DNA of 64,000 nt from Acidimicrobiales bacterium. GTDB lineage: Bacteria > Actinomycetota > Acidimicrobiia > Acidimicrobiales > JADJXE01. The stretch is from the NCBI GenBank assembly GCA_016716005.1, contig JADJXE010000001.1, positions 2,927,001 through 2,991,000 on the forward strand, written 5' to 3'. Within the stretch, counting starts at the first letter, position 1. The number at the start of each line of letters is the position of its first letter. A program made the position numbers and the translations under genes. Below are positions 1-8,873 of this stretch, one piece after another. The notes under the pieces were generated by a model. The model was not told the DNA's origin and did not search any database. It was given only the letters and a program-made list of their open reading frames with translations.

Positions 1-276
1 CCCGGCAGCGTGATCGCACCATGCGCCCCATTGTCCCCGCAGGGCGCACGGCGAGGGCAGTCCTCCTGCCGACGGCCGCCCGGCAGCGGGTCAGCCAGGC
101 GGGGGCATCCTGCTCCGGCCGGTCGTGCCAGGGGCGCAAGCCGGCTCGCGTCGAGCGGTGGTTGTCCCGCGCCCAGCGAGCCGAGTGGGTGCTCGGGTCG
201 CCGTGTCCGTGCCGGAGGTTGACGGTGGCCGTCGAGACCCCGGACACGGGCCTCCTGCCGGTGGGCCCGACCCGAG
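1..276. other. Left-edge stretch without a recognised gene
   Basis: Several open frames cross this stretch on both strands, but none has recognisable protein motifs or a convincing start, so I call no gene. It holds a 9-bp inverted repeat, CCGTGTCCG at 201-209 and CGGACACGG at 241-249, which could form a hairpin with a roughly 31-nt loop. There is no T-tract, so a terminator call is not justified. The right end merges into the promoter of the first polysaccharide gene. Confidence 0.4.
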
Positions 277-320
277 TAGGTTCGGGCGCGGTGGCACGAG
301 GCGGAGCCTCCCGTAGGTGA
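277..320 (+). promoter_or_regulatory. Putative -10 box and 9-codon leaderless mini-ORF
   Basis: TAGGTT at 277-282 fits an actinobacterial -10 hexamer. A GTG lies 8 nt downstream at 291, about where transcription should start. It opens a 9-codon frame (VARGGASRR) whose TGA at 318-320 overlaps the GTG start of the next gene (GTGA). The layout suggests a leaderless transcript with translational coupling. The same arrangement recurs at 1412-1504 and 15265-15527. No transcript evidence is available, so this rests on spacing alone. Confidence 0.4.
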
Positions 321-1366
321 CGAGTCTCGCCTGGCCAGCGGCTGCCCTGTCGCTGTTTGTCACCGCCGCTGCTGCGCCCCTGGTGGTCTGGCTGCTACGT
401 CGGCGAGAAGTGCTCGACTACCCGAATCTGCGGTCGTCGCACGATGTGCCGACGCCCCGCGGGGGCGGGCTCGCTCCCATGCTCGGCCTGTTGGTCGCGC
501 TCCCGTTCGCCGCTGCTGAGTCCAGCTCAGCCTGCGTGGCGCTCGCCGTCGCGACGATCGGCCTCGGCCTTCTCGGGCTCACCGAGGATGTCCATGGGCT
601 CCCTGTCGCCACGAGGCTGCTCCTCCAGCTCGTCATCGCGGCAGCGGCCGCGCCGTGGCTTCTGGGCAACCTGTCGGGCCCGGTCGCCTGGCAGGTCGTC
701 TTCGCGGCCGGGGTGGCCGCCTGGCTCGTCGCCTACGTGAACGCCTTCAACTTCATGGACGGCATCAACGGCATCTCGTCGATGCAGGCGATCGTGTCGG
801 GAGCGACCTGGTGGTTGCTGGGGGAGCTCCGCGACGCCCCTTCGGTTGCCGTCGCCGGTGCCGTGCTGGCCGCGGCTGGACTGGGGTTCCTGCCCGTCAA
901 CTTCCCCAGGGCCAGGGTGTTCATGGGGGATGTCGGCAGCTACGCACTCGGCGCCTGGTCGGCGGTCGTCCTGGTGATGGCGCTGCGCGGAGACATCCCG
1001 CCCGTTGCGGCGGTGGCGCCGGTGGCGGTCTATCTCGCCGATACCTCGACGACCCTGGTCGGGCGTGCCCGTCGCAGAGAGCGCTGGCGGGAGCCGCATC
1101 GTGACCACGCGTACCAGCGGCTCGTTCGCGTCGGCTGGTCGCACGCCCAGGTGACTGCTCTCGTGACGGCAAGCGCGGCCGTAGCGTCAGGCGGCGGTCT
1201 GCTCGCGCTCCTCGGGCCGGGAGGTGCCGTCGCCGGGGTCGTGATCGCTGGGTTGGCGGTAGCCACCTACCTCGCCGCTCCGATCGTCGTCACGAGGCTG
1301 CGGCCGGCCGGGCATGGCGGTGGGCGCGTCGCCCGTGACGAGGCTCGCCGACGGCGCCGACCGTGA
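317..1366 (+). CDS. Undecaprenyl-phosphate sugar-phosphate transferase (WecA/MraY-like, GT4)
   Basis: This 349-residue multi-pass membrane enzyme should start a lipid-linked glycan by moving a sugar-1-phosphate from a UDP-sugar to undecaprenyl phosphate at the inner face of the membrane. Family motifs appear in order: SSHDVPTPRGGG at residues 40-51, an acidic TED at 89-91, NAFNFMDGINGI at 142-153, VFMGDVGS at 201-208 and HRDHAYQRL at 261-269. The HxxHxYQRL form favours the WecA/WbpL-type transferases over MraY of peptidoglycan synthesis. The GTG start overlaps the stop of a 9-codon mini-ORF. It heads the polysaccharide locus, as expected for the initiating enzyme. The exact sugar (GlcNAc, QuiNAc or FucNAc) cannot be told. 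Confidence 0.88.
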   Translation: MTSLAWPAAALSLFVTAAAAPLVVWLLRRREVLDYPNLRSSHDVPTPRGGGLAPMLGLLVALPFAAAESSSACVALAVATIGLGLLGLTEDVHGLPVATRLLLQLVIAAAAAPWLLGNLSGPVAWQVVFAAGVAAWLVAYVNAFNFMDGINGISSMQAIVSGATWWLLGELRDAPSVAVAGAVLAAAGLGFLPVNFPRARVFMGDVGSYALGAWSAVVLVMALRGDIPPVAAVAPVAVYLADTSTTLVGRARRRERWREPHRDHAYQRLVRVGWSHAQVTALVTASAAVASGGGLLALLGPGGAVAGVVIAGLAVATYLAAPIVVTRLRPAGHGGGRVARDEARRRRRP

Positions 1367-1423
1367 CTTCCCGGGCCGCTGCTTCCGGCCGGGACGGGCG
1401 TATGCCTCGCCTATGCTGAGGAC

Positions 1424-1504
1424 GTGCAGGTGCGGCTCTGGAGCCTGCAGGTCGAAGAGCGAGCTGTTCGGCGAGCGCAAGGCGGGAGTTCGATCGGACC
1501 TTGA
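1424..1504 (+). CDS. 26-residue leaderless upstream ORF
   Basis: A TATGCT hexamer at 1412-1417 is followed 6 nt later by a GTG that opens a 26-codon frame beginning VQVRLWSLQV. Its TGA at 1502-1504 overlaps the TTG start of the polymerase gene (TTGA). I see no known domain. The arrangement suggests that ribosomes ending here re-start on the weak TTG, so the small frame may set polymerase expression. It could instead be chance, because the peptide has no recognised relatives. Confidence 0.4.
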   Translation: MQVRLWSLQVEERAVRRAQGGSSIGP

Positions 1505-2976
1505 ACAGGCACCGTCTGGCGTTCGCACCGGCTGCGATGATGGCAGGAGCCTGCTTGGCCGGAGCAGTCTGCCTCATCGCCGTCCTAGGTGGTTTCGGCG
1601 GGGTGCCCGTACTTGCCGGCGTTGCAGCGGCCTGCTTCGCGTCCAGTCTCGGGCTGGTGTACGCGGCGTGGCGGGTCGCCGGCCGGGTGCTGGCGTTGCG
1701 CTTCTTGGTCGCCTGCCTGTGGTTCGTCTACTTCCCGCTCCGGCTCTTGGTGCTCCAGAGCGACAGGAGCTCGCCGTACGTTCACCCGATCGTGCGGTCG
1801 TCCACCGATGCCGATCTGGTGTGGGCGTGGCTCGTCTCCACACTCGGTCTGGCCGCGCTGGTGCTCGGTGGTTGGGTGGTGCAGCGGGTCCGGTTCCCAT
1901 CACCCCGGCCCCGGGCGAAGCTCCTCCGTGCCGACTACGTGCTGTTCGCCGTGATCGGGCTCGCGATCGGCGTCGCGCTTCCGCTGCTGGGGGCGACGAG
2001 CGGCTTCCTTTCGAACGTGGCTCAGCTGGCGCTCTTCGGCACCGCGGGGCTTGTGTTCATCGACGTACGTGCCCGGCGGGTTCGGCTCGCGTCCGTCGTG
2101 GTGCTGGTCGTCGCGCTCCTTCTCGGTGCCGCAAGCAGCTTCAAGGAGGCCACCGTTCTTCCCGTCGTGGCCTGGGGGATCGGGGCCCTCGCCGCCACCG
2201 GCAAGGTCCGCACGAGGCTGCTCGTCCTCCTCGGGATCGTGGCCCTCGTCGGCTACCTCGGTGTGGAGGGGCGCCGGATCGCCTACCAGGCGGGCGAGTC
2301 GCCCGACCTCCTGACGGCGGCGTGGCGTGCCGCCACCGCGTACGACCTCCGCATTGGGCGTCCGACGGACGCCCCCTTCTCGGGGCTCGACGCCGTGGGG
2401 AACGTCGCGCGCGGCATCTCGCGGCGGGTGTCCGGACCGGAGAGCCTGCTCCTCCTGCGGGAGAAGGTGCCGGATGAGATCCCGTTCCAACGGGGACGGT
2501 CGCTGGTTCAGCCCGCCCTTTCGATCGTGCCTGGCATCGAGCGTGTCATCCCGCTCGAGTACCGACAGCTCAGCCTCGGCCGGTACTTCACCGTCAACTT
2601 CTGGTCCCTCCAGCCTCGGGAGGATCCGTCGTCGCAGGCGCTCACCGTACCCGGAGACGGGTACCTCAACTTCGGTCTGTTCGGTCTCGTGGGCGTCTCG
2701 ATGATGTTCGGGTTGGCGATCGGGCTGTACGACCGGAGGTACCCGCCCGACGACGCCTTCGGCGTCGCGATGTTCGCCTTTGCCGGCTTGGTTGCACTCG
2801 GCATCGAGCGCAACGTCGCCTACGTGTTGGTCACGCTCGTCATCCGCGTCGGCGTGGCAGAGCTCCTCGCCGGCCTGGGCTCCCTTCGGGTGCGTGGCCG
2901 GTCGATCGGGTCCGCCGGCCCGGAACGCGGCTCGCCGCCGAGCACGCTCGCCCCTGACCCCATGGGTCGACGATGA
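1501..2976 (+). CDS. O-antigen polymerase-like (Wzy-type) membrane protein
   Basis: This 491-residue protein is made of many hydrophobic segments from about residue 8 to 470, with a large polar loop around residues 260-385. That is the layout of Wzy and O-antigen ligase family proteins, which join lipid-linked repeat units on the outer face of the membrane. No single invariant motif proves the reaction. The call rests on topology, the YLNFGLFGLVG segment near residue 385, and position between the initiating transferase and a glycosyltransferase. TTG at 1501 is chosen because it overlaps the upstream mini-ORF stop and opens a good hydrophobic N terminus. The 3' end overlaps the next gene by 4 bp (ATGA). 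Confidence 0.75.
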   Translation: MNRHRLAFAPAAMMAGACLAGAVCLIAVLGGFGGVPVLAGVAAACFASSLGLVYAAWRVAGRVLALRFLVACLWFVYFPLRLLVLQSDRSSPYVHPIVRSSTDADLVWAWLVSTLGLAALVLGGWVVQRVRFPSPRPRAKLLRADYVLFAVIGLAIGVALPLLGATSGFLSNVAQLALFGTAGLVFIDVRARRVRLASVVVLVVALLLGAASSFKEATVLPVVAWGIGALAATGKVRTRLLVLLGIVALVGYLGVEGRRIAYQAGESPDLLTAAWRAATAYDLRIGRPTDAPFSGLDAVGNVARGISRRVSGPESLLLLREKVPDEIPFQRGRSLVQPALSIVPGIERVIPLEYRQLSLGRYFTVNFWSLQPREDPSSQALTVPGDGYLNFGLFGLVGVSMMFGLAIGLYDRRYPPDDAFGVAMFAFAGLVALGIERNVAYVLVTLVIRVGVAELLAGLGSLRVRGRSIGSAGPERGSPPSTLAPDPMGRR

Positions 2977-4058
2977 GTGATCTGCGGTTGGCCTTCCTGG
3001 TCAACGGCGGGGCGGGCTCGGCAGCTGCGGAGCGCGCCCAGCGGATCGCCGTGGGGCTCGGATGGGAGCGCAGCACGGTGCTCGTCCGCCGAGGCAGCCG
3101 GGTGCAGGACGTGGTGGCTTTCGCCCGCGCTGTGCGGGCTGCGGAGCCGGATGTCGTCTACGCCATGGACCTGGCCGTGGTGCCACTGCTGGCCGATGCC
3201 CTGGCCCGTCGCCACCGGAGGTGGCTGGTGGTCGACACCGGTGACGCCCCCGCCGCGTTCCTCGACCTGGTCGGAGCCCGGCTGCCGGCCCGTCTCGCAG
3301 CGCGAGCCCTCGAGCGGTTCGCCTACCGCAGCGCGGACATGGTCGTGGTGAGAGGGCATCACCACGTCGAGCCGGCACGTCGTGGCGGCGCAAGACACAT
3401 CGTGGTGATCCCCGACGGGGTCGACCTGGAGGTGATGCGGCCGGTCGACGACGAGGGGCTCCGGCGGCGCCTGGGGCTCGATGGGGTGCCGACCGTCGGC
3501 ATCCAGGGGCATTTCACGTGGTACCCGAAGCTCGGTGGAGGGCTCGGATGGGAGCTCGTCCACGCCCTGGCCCTCCGTCCGGACACCGGCGCTCACGCCG
3601 TGCTCATCGGCGACGGACCTGGCATCGGGGAGCTTCGGGTGCTGGCAGCGGAGCTCGGCGTCGCCGAGCGTCTCCATGTGATCGGCAGGGTGCCCTACGC
3701 CGAGCTCGCCCGCTATCTCGGCATCTGCGACGTGTGCCTGCTCACACAGACGGACGATCCCTCGAGCTGGGTGCGTACGACCGGCAAGCTCCCCACCTAT
3801 CTCGCGTCGGGCCGGTACGTCCTCGCCTCGAGGGTGGGGAGCGCTGCCGACGTCCTGCCGCCCGAGATGCTGCTCGACTACGAGGGGGCCTGGGACGCGA
3901 GCTATCCGGCGCGGCTCGCCGATCGCCTGGCTGAGGTGATTGCGGACCCGGACAGGCGGGCGAAGGGCTTGGCCTTGTGTGAGCTAGCGCGCGGCTTCGA
4001 CTACCGGCGGGTGGCAGCTGCCGCGGCGGAAGCCGTCGACGCGCTGCCGGTTCGCTGA
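2973..4058 (+). CDS. GT-B glycosyltransferase (family 4-like)
   Basis: This 361-residue cytoplasmic enzyme should add a sugar to the growing lipid-linked oligosaccharide. The N-terminal half opens LAFLVNGGAGSAAAERAQR, the usual first Rossmann strand and acceptor loop. The hinge region reads VVIPDGVDLEVM around residue 146, the IPxGVD pattern of GT4 enzymes. The donor half contains IGDGPGIGELRVL near 210. The typical EX7E region is replaced by a divergent KLPTYLASGRYVLAS near 270, so the exact family is uncertain. The ATG overlaps the polymerase stop and the gene is clearly in the same operon. Confidence 0.8.
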   Translation: MSDLRLAFLVNGGAGSAAAERAQRIAVGLGWERSTVLVRRGSRVQDVVAFARAVRAAEPDVVYAMDLAVVPLLADALARRHRRWLVVDTGDAPAAFLDLVGARLPARLAARALERFAYRSADMVVVRGHHHVEPARRGGARHIVVIPDGVDLEVMRPVDDEGLRRRLGLDGVPTVGIQGHFTWYPKLGGGLGWELVHALALRPDTGAHAVLIGDGPGIGELRVLAAELGVAERLHVIGRVPYAELARYLGICDVCLLTQTDDPSSWVRTTGKLPTYLASGRYVLASRVGSAADVLPPEMLLDYEGAWDASYPARLADRLAEVIADPDRRAKGLALCELARGFDYRRVAAAAAEAVDALPVR

Positions 4059-4065
4059 CCTCGCC

Positions 4066-5835
4066 GTGTGTGGCATCGCGGCCGTTCTCGGTGCAGGACC
4101 CAGGGCGGAGGCCCTCGCTGACCGGTTGGTCCACCGGGGTCCGGACGGGCGCGGCGCCCTCGTCCTGGATGGCTGCAGTCTGGCCATGACCCGGTTGGCC
4201 ATCCTCGATCCGACGCCGCGTGCGGGCCAGCCGATGAGCTTCGCGGGTCGCCACCTCGTCTTCAACGGGGAGATCTACAACTTCCGGGCCGTGCGGTCCG
4301 TGCTGGAGGCGGCAGGGCTCGCGTTCACCACGACCGGAGACACCGAGGTGCTCCTCAAGGCCCTCGTCCACTGGGGGCCCGGAGGGCTGGAGCGGATGCG
4401 GGGCATGTTCGCGTTCCTCCTCTGGGACGAGGGCACGCAGACGCTCCTGGCGGGCCGGGATCCGATCGGTGTGAAGCCGCTGTACTGGCGACGGCTGAGC
4501 TCGGGTGCGATTGCCTTCGCATCGGAGGCCGCTCCTCTCGCCGGCCTCGAACGAGCGGCCGTCCGCCCGCAGGCCGTCGCAGAGTTCCTTCGATTCGGCT
4601 CACCGGTCGAGACCACGATCTACGAGGGCGTGCATGAGCACCCGCCGGGCACGGTCACCCTCTGGCGCCCAGATGGTGCGGTGGTTCGGGAGCCGATCCC
4701 GCTGGCCCACGAGGAGAGACCGCTGCCGGAGGTGATGCGTCGGGCCATCGCGGAGAACACGGTCAGCGACCGGCCCGTGGCGGTGTTCCTCAGCGGTGGG
4801 TTCGATTCTGCGGCCATCGCCGCCGGTCTCAGCGCCGAAGGCATCTCGGCCACCGGCTTGACCATCAGCACCGATGCGAACGCCTCCGACGTGGCGCGGG
4901 CGAGGGAGACCGCTGCGCACTACGGCCTCGATCACCGGGTCGTCCACGTCGCCGGTGCCGATGCCACGGGGGCCGTCGACCGGTTCCTCGCAGCGATGGA
5001 CCAGCCGACCATCGACGGCCTCAACACGCTGCTGGTGTCCGAGGTGGCCAGCTCCGTGGGGTTCCCTGTCGCGCTCTCCGGCCTCGGGGGCGATGAGGTG
5101 CTCGGCGGCTACGGCTACCACCGCCGGTGGAGGCTGCTGGGGACCGCCGCACGCGTCTGGCGTGCCTCGCCGCCTTCGGTGCGGGGGTCGATCGAGCGAG
5201 CGCTGGCCGGCCGTGGGTTGAGGACCGACACGCAGGTCCGCGAGCTCCTGGCGGCGAGCGGCACGGCGGCGCGGTACGACGGGTGGCGGTCTCTCTTCAC
5301 GGCGGACGAGGTCGTCCGGCTCACGGGCAGTCGCTCGGCGCTCCCGGATCCCGTCGACATCCCCCCGGGCGAGCCCTTGCGCGACCAGCTCTGGCGCCTC
5401 GACGCCCGCCGCTACCTCGGCCCGACCCTGCTGCGCGATGCCGACGTGTTCTCGATGACTGTCGGTGTCGAGGTGCGGGTGCCCCTTCTCGACACCTCGG
5501 TGGTCGACGCGGCCCTGGGGTCTCCCCCGCAGGGCAAGGCCGGCCTGGCTCGTCAGTGGGAAGACCCGTACCTGAAGCGGCTCGCGGCTGGCCGGAAGCT
5601 CACCTTCGCGTTGCCCTGGCGTGCGTGGATCGGCGCAACCCTCAGAGCGAATCGGCAGGCCCTCGAGGTGGATGACCCCTGGCATGGATCGATCGATCCG
5701 GCCGAGGCGCATCGTCACATCGATCGCGCCGCGAGTGGACCGGGAGCAGCGCTGCGGTGTTGGGCGCTCCTGGTGCTCGCGGAGTGGCTCCGGTGTCGTT
5801 CGGCGGCGCCTCATCCCAAGGGAAGGCCTGCGTGA
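4066..5835 (+). CDS. asnB: Glutamine-hydrolysing asparagine synthase family amidotransferase
   Basis: This 589-residue protein has the full two-domain plan. An N-terminal class II glutaminase starts at Cys2 (MCGIAAVLG), followed by GEIYNFRAV and the RDPIGVKPLYW segment. A C-terminal ATP-pyrophosphatase domain carries SGGFDSAAIA at residues 243-252, the PP-loop that adenylates the substrate carboxylate. Ammonia from glutamine then forms an amide. In polysaccharide loci such enzymes usually amidate uronic acid sugars (WbpS-like) instead of making free asparagine, and the context favours that. GTG is chosen so that Cys2 is exposed after Met removal. It follows the glycosyltransferase by 7 bp. 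Confidence 0.88.
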   Translation: MCGIAAVLGAGPRAEALADRLVHRGPDGRGALVLDGCSLAMTRLAILDPTPRAGQPMSFAGRHLVFNGEIYNFRAVRSVLEAAGLAFTTTGDTEVLLKALVHWGPGGLERMRGMFAFLLWDEGTQTLLAGRDPIGVKPLYWRRLSSGAIAFASEAAPLAGLERAAVRPQAVAEFLRFGSPVETTIYEGVHEHPPGTVTLWRPDGAVVREPIPLAHEERPLPEVMRRAIAENTVSDRPVAVFLSGGFDSAAIAAGLSAEGISATGLTISTDANASDVARARETAAHYGLDHRVVHVAGADATGAVDRFLAAMDQPTIDGLNTLLVSEVASSVGFPVALSGLGGDEVLGGYGYHRRWRLLGTAARVWRASPPSVRGSIERALAGRGLRTDTQVRELLAASGTAARYDGWRSLFTADEVVRLTGSRSALPDPVDIPPGEPLRDQLWRLDARRYLGPTLLRDADVFSMTVGVEVRVPLLDTSVVDAALGSPPQGKAGLARQWEDPYLKRLAAGRKLTFALPWRAWIGATLRANRQALEVDDPWHGSIDPAEAHRHIDRAASGPGAALRCWALLVLAEWLRCRSAAPHPKGRPA

Positions 5836-5917
5836 TGCTCGAGGCGGTCAGGACGCTCGCTCGTTCCCTCTCCGATTGCGTCCAGGTGACGGCGCGCAAG
5901 CCGGGGGTGGGCGAGCG

Positions 5918-6715
5918 GTGACCCTCGTGATCGCCGCGCACGAGCGGTCCCCACAGCAGCTCCTCGACCTGATCGACGAGGCCGTTCCTCATGGTTGGCA
6001 TCTCTCCATCACCCGTCAGCCCTGGGGTTCGCTCGCGACCGCCGGCGACTCGGCGGAGCGGGTGGGGCACTGGCTCGTCGTCGGCATGCCGAGCGCGGAT
6101 CCCTGGGGTCGACCGGGCTACCGGATCGCTCCTGATCGGGTCGCGGCTCTCCTGCGCCGCTACGGGCTCCCTGCGGTGCAGATGCTCCCCGGCCCGTGGT
6201 TCGCCGTCGACCTCCGCTCCGGCGCCGTGCTCCGCGCGCTCAACGGGATCGTTCCGATCAGCGCCACCACCGCCGGGCCATTCGCGGCGGGCACGCCGCC
6301 CGGGCTGATCTGCCGGCTGGGGGGCGCAGCGGCGATGGCGCCGGCGACGCTCGCGGCTCCGGGCGGTCCCCAGGACATCGTGGACGACGAGCTGGTGCGG
6401 GAGCGCGTTCCGCTGTCGACGTGGGCGTCGATCGACCGGGAGATCACGCGCCGGACCGCCGGCCTGGTGCTCAGTGGTCCTGTCGACGCGTCTCTCCTCC
6501 CCGGGGTGCGACAGGATCGCGCCACGAACGAGCTCGTGTTCCTCCCTCGATTCGACCGACTGCCGCAGGGCTCGGCGGTTGATCGCCCAACCTGGGTGCA
6601 GGAGACGGCGAGCCAGCTCTGGTGGCGAGCTCGCCTGGCGGGATCGTGGCTGCACGCGCCGGTGCTGGAGCGACCGGCACGAGACCTCATGGCCATGTGC
6701 CTCGGCTCGCCATGA
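5918..6715 (+). CDS. Uncharacterised protein paired with the asparagine synthase gene
   Basis: I do not recognise this 265-residue soluble protein. GTG at 5918 gives the product VTLVIAAHERSPQQLLDLID and fits between the asparagine synthase and a glycosyltransferase that overlaps its stop (ATGA at 6712-6715). The stretch LPGPWFAVDLRSGAVLRALN near residue 90 weakly recalls the GxFAFxxWD...LxLxRDxxGxxPLY region of class II glutaminase domains, yet there is no N-terminal Cys. One possibility is a catalytically dead glutaminase-like partner of the neighbouring amidotransferase. That is speculation from pattern and position. No signal peptide or membrane segment is visible. Confidence 0.6.
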   Translation: MTLVIAAHERSPQQLLDLIDEAVPHGWHLSITRQPWGSLATAGDSAERVGHWLVVGMPSADPWGRPGYRIAPDRVAALLRRYGLPAVQMLPGPWFAVDLRSGAVLRALNGIVPISATTAGPFAAGTPPGLICRLGGAAAMAPATLAAPGGPQDIVDDELVRERVPLSTWASIDREITRRTAGLVLSGPVDASLLPGVRQDRATNELVFLPRFDRLPQGSAVDRPTWVQETASQLWWRARLAGSWLHAPVLERPARDLMAMCLGSP

Positions 6716-7791
6716 CCGCCGGCCGGGCCCGAGTGCTGCTGCTCGCCATCGACTATCCGCCCGTCAGCGGTGGCATCTCGCGCCTGCTGGGGCATCTCGT
6801 CGAGTGCTCGGCGGACAGGGTGGAGTGGCGGGTGGTCACGACTTCGCGGGGGCCGGTCGAACCCGGCGTCCAACGGGTCCCGGGCTGGGGCCGGTCGTCG
6901 ATGGAGCTCGGCCGCGCCGCGAGGTGGCTTCGGGCGTCTCCCGACCGGCTGGTGGTGACCGGGCATCCCTTCCTCGCACCGGTCGGTGTCGGCTTGGGGG
7001 CGGCCGTGAGGGCCCGCACCGGCGCGCTGGCCTACGGAAGGGAGCTCGTTCCCCGTCGCGCCGCGCACCACACGGCGCTGGCGGGGCTTCGCGCCCATGA
7101 TCGTGTCGTGGCGATCAGCGGCCACACAGCGATGATGGTCGAGCGGCTGGGGGTGGCTCCCGGCCGCGTCCGGGTGGTGCTCCCGGCGTTCGGCTCTTCG
7201 TGGCTGCGATCGTCCGCGCCGGCGCGTCGCACCGGGGAGGGGGTGCGGCTCGTGGTCGTGGCACGCCTCGCCGAGGGCTACAAGAACATCGAGCTGCCGC
7301 TCAGGATCGCCTCTGTCCTCGGGCCGGTCGGCGCCATCGAGGAGCTGGTTGTCGTCGGTGACGGCCCGCGCCGGGGTGCGCTGGAGGAGCGGGCACGCCG
7401 CTGGGGCGCAGCGCCCTTCGTGCGGTTCACCGGCTGGCTGCGCGATGACGAGGTCCGCGTCCTCCTCGGCTCGTGTCACATCGGGCTGTTCCCGAGCCGC
7501 TGGTCACGTGCCGAGGAGGGGTTCGAGGGGTTCGGCCTGGTGATCCACGAGTTCGCCGCCGCCGGTCTTCCCGTGCTGGTGGGTGACGAGGCGGGCGCCA
7601 GGGACGCTGCGGTCGCCCCATGGGCCATGCTGATCGACCCGGACGACCTGGGAGCGTGGGTGGAGTCGGTAGATCGACTCGCGAACGACGAGGACCACCG
7701 TGTGGAGTTGGCCCGAGCGGCATGGGAGTGGGCGGCGGCGGTCGACAGCGCGCTGACCGCCCACGAGTACGTGGAGGCGCTCCGGGGATGA
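6712..7791 (+). CDS. GT4 glycosyltransferase
   Basis: This 359-residue GT-B enzyme begins VLLLAIDYPPVSGGISRLLG (residues 8-27), the first strand and the GGI acceptor loop of GT4 proteins. The donor domain opens with LVVVARLAEGYKNIELPL near 180 and carries GDGPRRG near 220. The nucleotide-sugar motif EEGFEGFGLVIHEFAAAGLP near 268 holds the expected EX7E glutamates. The ATG start overlaps the preceding stop and its own stop overlaps the next start, so it is translationally coupled on both sides. Donor and acceptor sugars cannot be deduced. Confidence 0.86.
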   Translation: MTAGRARVLLLAIDYPPVSGGISRLLGHLVECSADRVEWRVVTTSRGPVEPGVQRVPGWGRSSMELGRAARWLRASPDRLVVTGHPFLAPVGVGLGAAVRARTGALAYGRELVPRRAAHHTALAGLRAHDRVVAISGHTAMMVERLGVAPGRVRVVLPAFGSSWLRSSAPARRTGEGVRLVVVARLAEGYKNIELPLRIASVLGPVGAIEELVVVGDGPRRGALEERARRWGAAPFVRFTGWLRDDEVRVLLGSCHIGLFPSRWSRAEEGFEGFGLVIHEFAAAGLPVLVGDEAGARDAAVAPWAMLIDPDDLGAWVESVDRLANDEDHRVELARAAWEWAAAVDSALTAHEYVEALRG

Positions 7792-8873
7792 GGATCGTCC
7801 ACGTCTTCAAGGACTACTACCCGCCCCTCGCCGCGGGGATCACGAGGTACATCGCGGACATCGCCGATGGCGCCGCCCAGCACGGCTGGACGGTGGAGGT
7901 GCACGTGGCCGGTGTGCAGCGCTCGCGCCGGGACGAGCTGCCCAGCGGAGTCGTGGTCCATCGGCACCGGGAGGTCGCTCGGTTGCTGGCGACCCCGATG
8001 GCGCCGGGTCTGGTGCGCGAGGTCGCCGGCATGCAGGGCGCTCTTCTCCACCTGCACCTGCCCAACCCGGTGGGCGAGCTCGGTGCCGTCGCCAACCGCT
8101 CCGACTGCCCCGTGGTGGTCACCTTCCACGCGCAGCTCGGCCGCCAGGCGTTCCTCGAACCCCTGTACCGGCCGCTCCGTGACCGGGTGCTGCACCGGGC
8201 CGGTGCGGTGCTCGTCGCCAGTGACCAGCTCGCGGCCTCCCCCGAGCTCGCTCGGGTGAGGGACCGCGTGCGGGTCCTGCCCTACGGGGTGTCGCCGTCT
8301 CTCGTGGCCCGTCGACCCCGCCGTGGTGACTGTGGCCGGCTCCGGGTGCTCTTCGTGGGTCGTTTGGTCTACTACAAGGGGGTGGATGTCCTCCTCCGAG
8401 CGGTCGCGTCGTCGCCCGACGTGGTGCTCACCGTCGTGGGGGACGGGCCGTTGGCGGGGGAGCTCCGCGCGATGACGGAGCGCCTCGGGCTGGCCGAGCG
8501 GGTTTCGTTCACCGGACCGGTCCCGGACGGGGCCCTGCTCGACGCCTACGCCAGCCACGACCTGCTGGTCCTGCCGTCGGTGTCGAGAGCAGAAGCCTTC
8601 GGCCTGGCCATGGTCGAAGCCATGGCCAATGGGCTCCCCGCGATCAGCACCAGCCTGGGAACCGCGACGAACTGGGTGAACGTGGACGGTGTCACAGGAT
8701 TCGTGGTCCCGCCGGGCGATCCGGGTGCGCTGTCCGAGGCGATGCTCCGGCTGCGCGATCCGAGGCTCCGTGCCGAGCTCGGCGATGGTGCCCGAGCGCG
8801 GGCGAAGGAGCACTTCTCGTTCGACCGCCACCTCGGCGCTCTCCTGGCCGTCTACGAGGGAGTGCTGAGTTGA
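7788..8873 (+). CDS. GT4 glycosyltransferase
   Basis: This 361-residue enzyme is a canonical GT4 retaining glycosyltransferase. It starts MRIVHVFKDYYPPLAAGITR, has FVGRLVYYKGVDVLLRA near residue 187, VVGDGPLAGELR near 217, and the EX7E nucleotide-binding motif EAFGLAMVEAMANGLP near 268. It should act in the cytoplasm on the lipid-linked acceptor. The ATG overlaps the previous gene by 4 bp and the stop overlaps the TTG of the next gene. It resembles its upstream neighbour in plan, so the two may be successive transferases for one repeat unit. Confidence 0.88.
   Translation: MRIVHVFKDYYPPLAAGITRYIADIADGAAQHGWTVEVHVAGVQRSRRDELPSGVVVHRHREVARLLATPMAPGLVREVAGMQGALLHLHLPNPVGELGAVANRSDCPVVVTFHAQLGRQAFLEPLYRPLRDRVLHRAGAVLVASDQLAASPELARVRDRVRVLPYGVSPSLVARRPRRGDCGRLRVLFVGRLVYYKGVDVLLRAVASSPDVVLTVVGDGPLAGELRAMTERLGLAERVSFTGPVPDGALLDAYASHDLLVLPSVSRAEAFGLAMVEAMANGLPAISTSLGTATNWVNVDGVTGFVVPPGDPGALSEAMLRLRDPRLRAELGDGARARAKEHFSFDRHLGALLAVYEGVLS

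Noticed and set aside
201..249. The inverted repeat near the left edge as a terminator
   Set aside because: The stem is only 9 bp with a loop of about 31 nt and no T-run, and no upstream gene is recognised.
1314..2477. A 387-residue frame overlapping the polymerase gene
   Set aside because: It is Arg-rich and out of frame with a much more convincing multi-membrane-segment protein.
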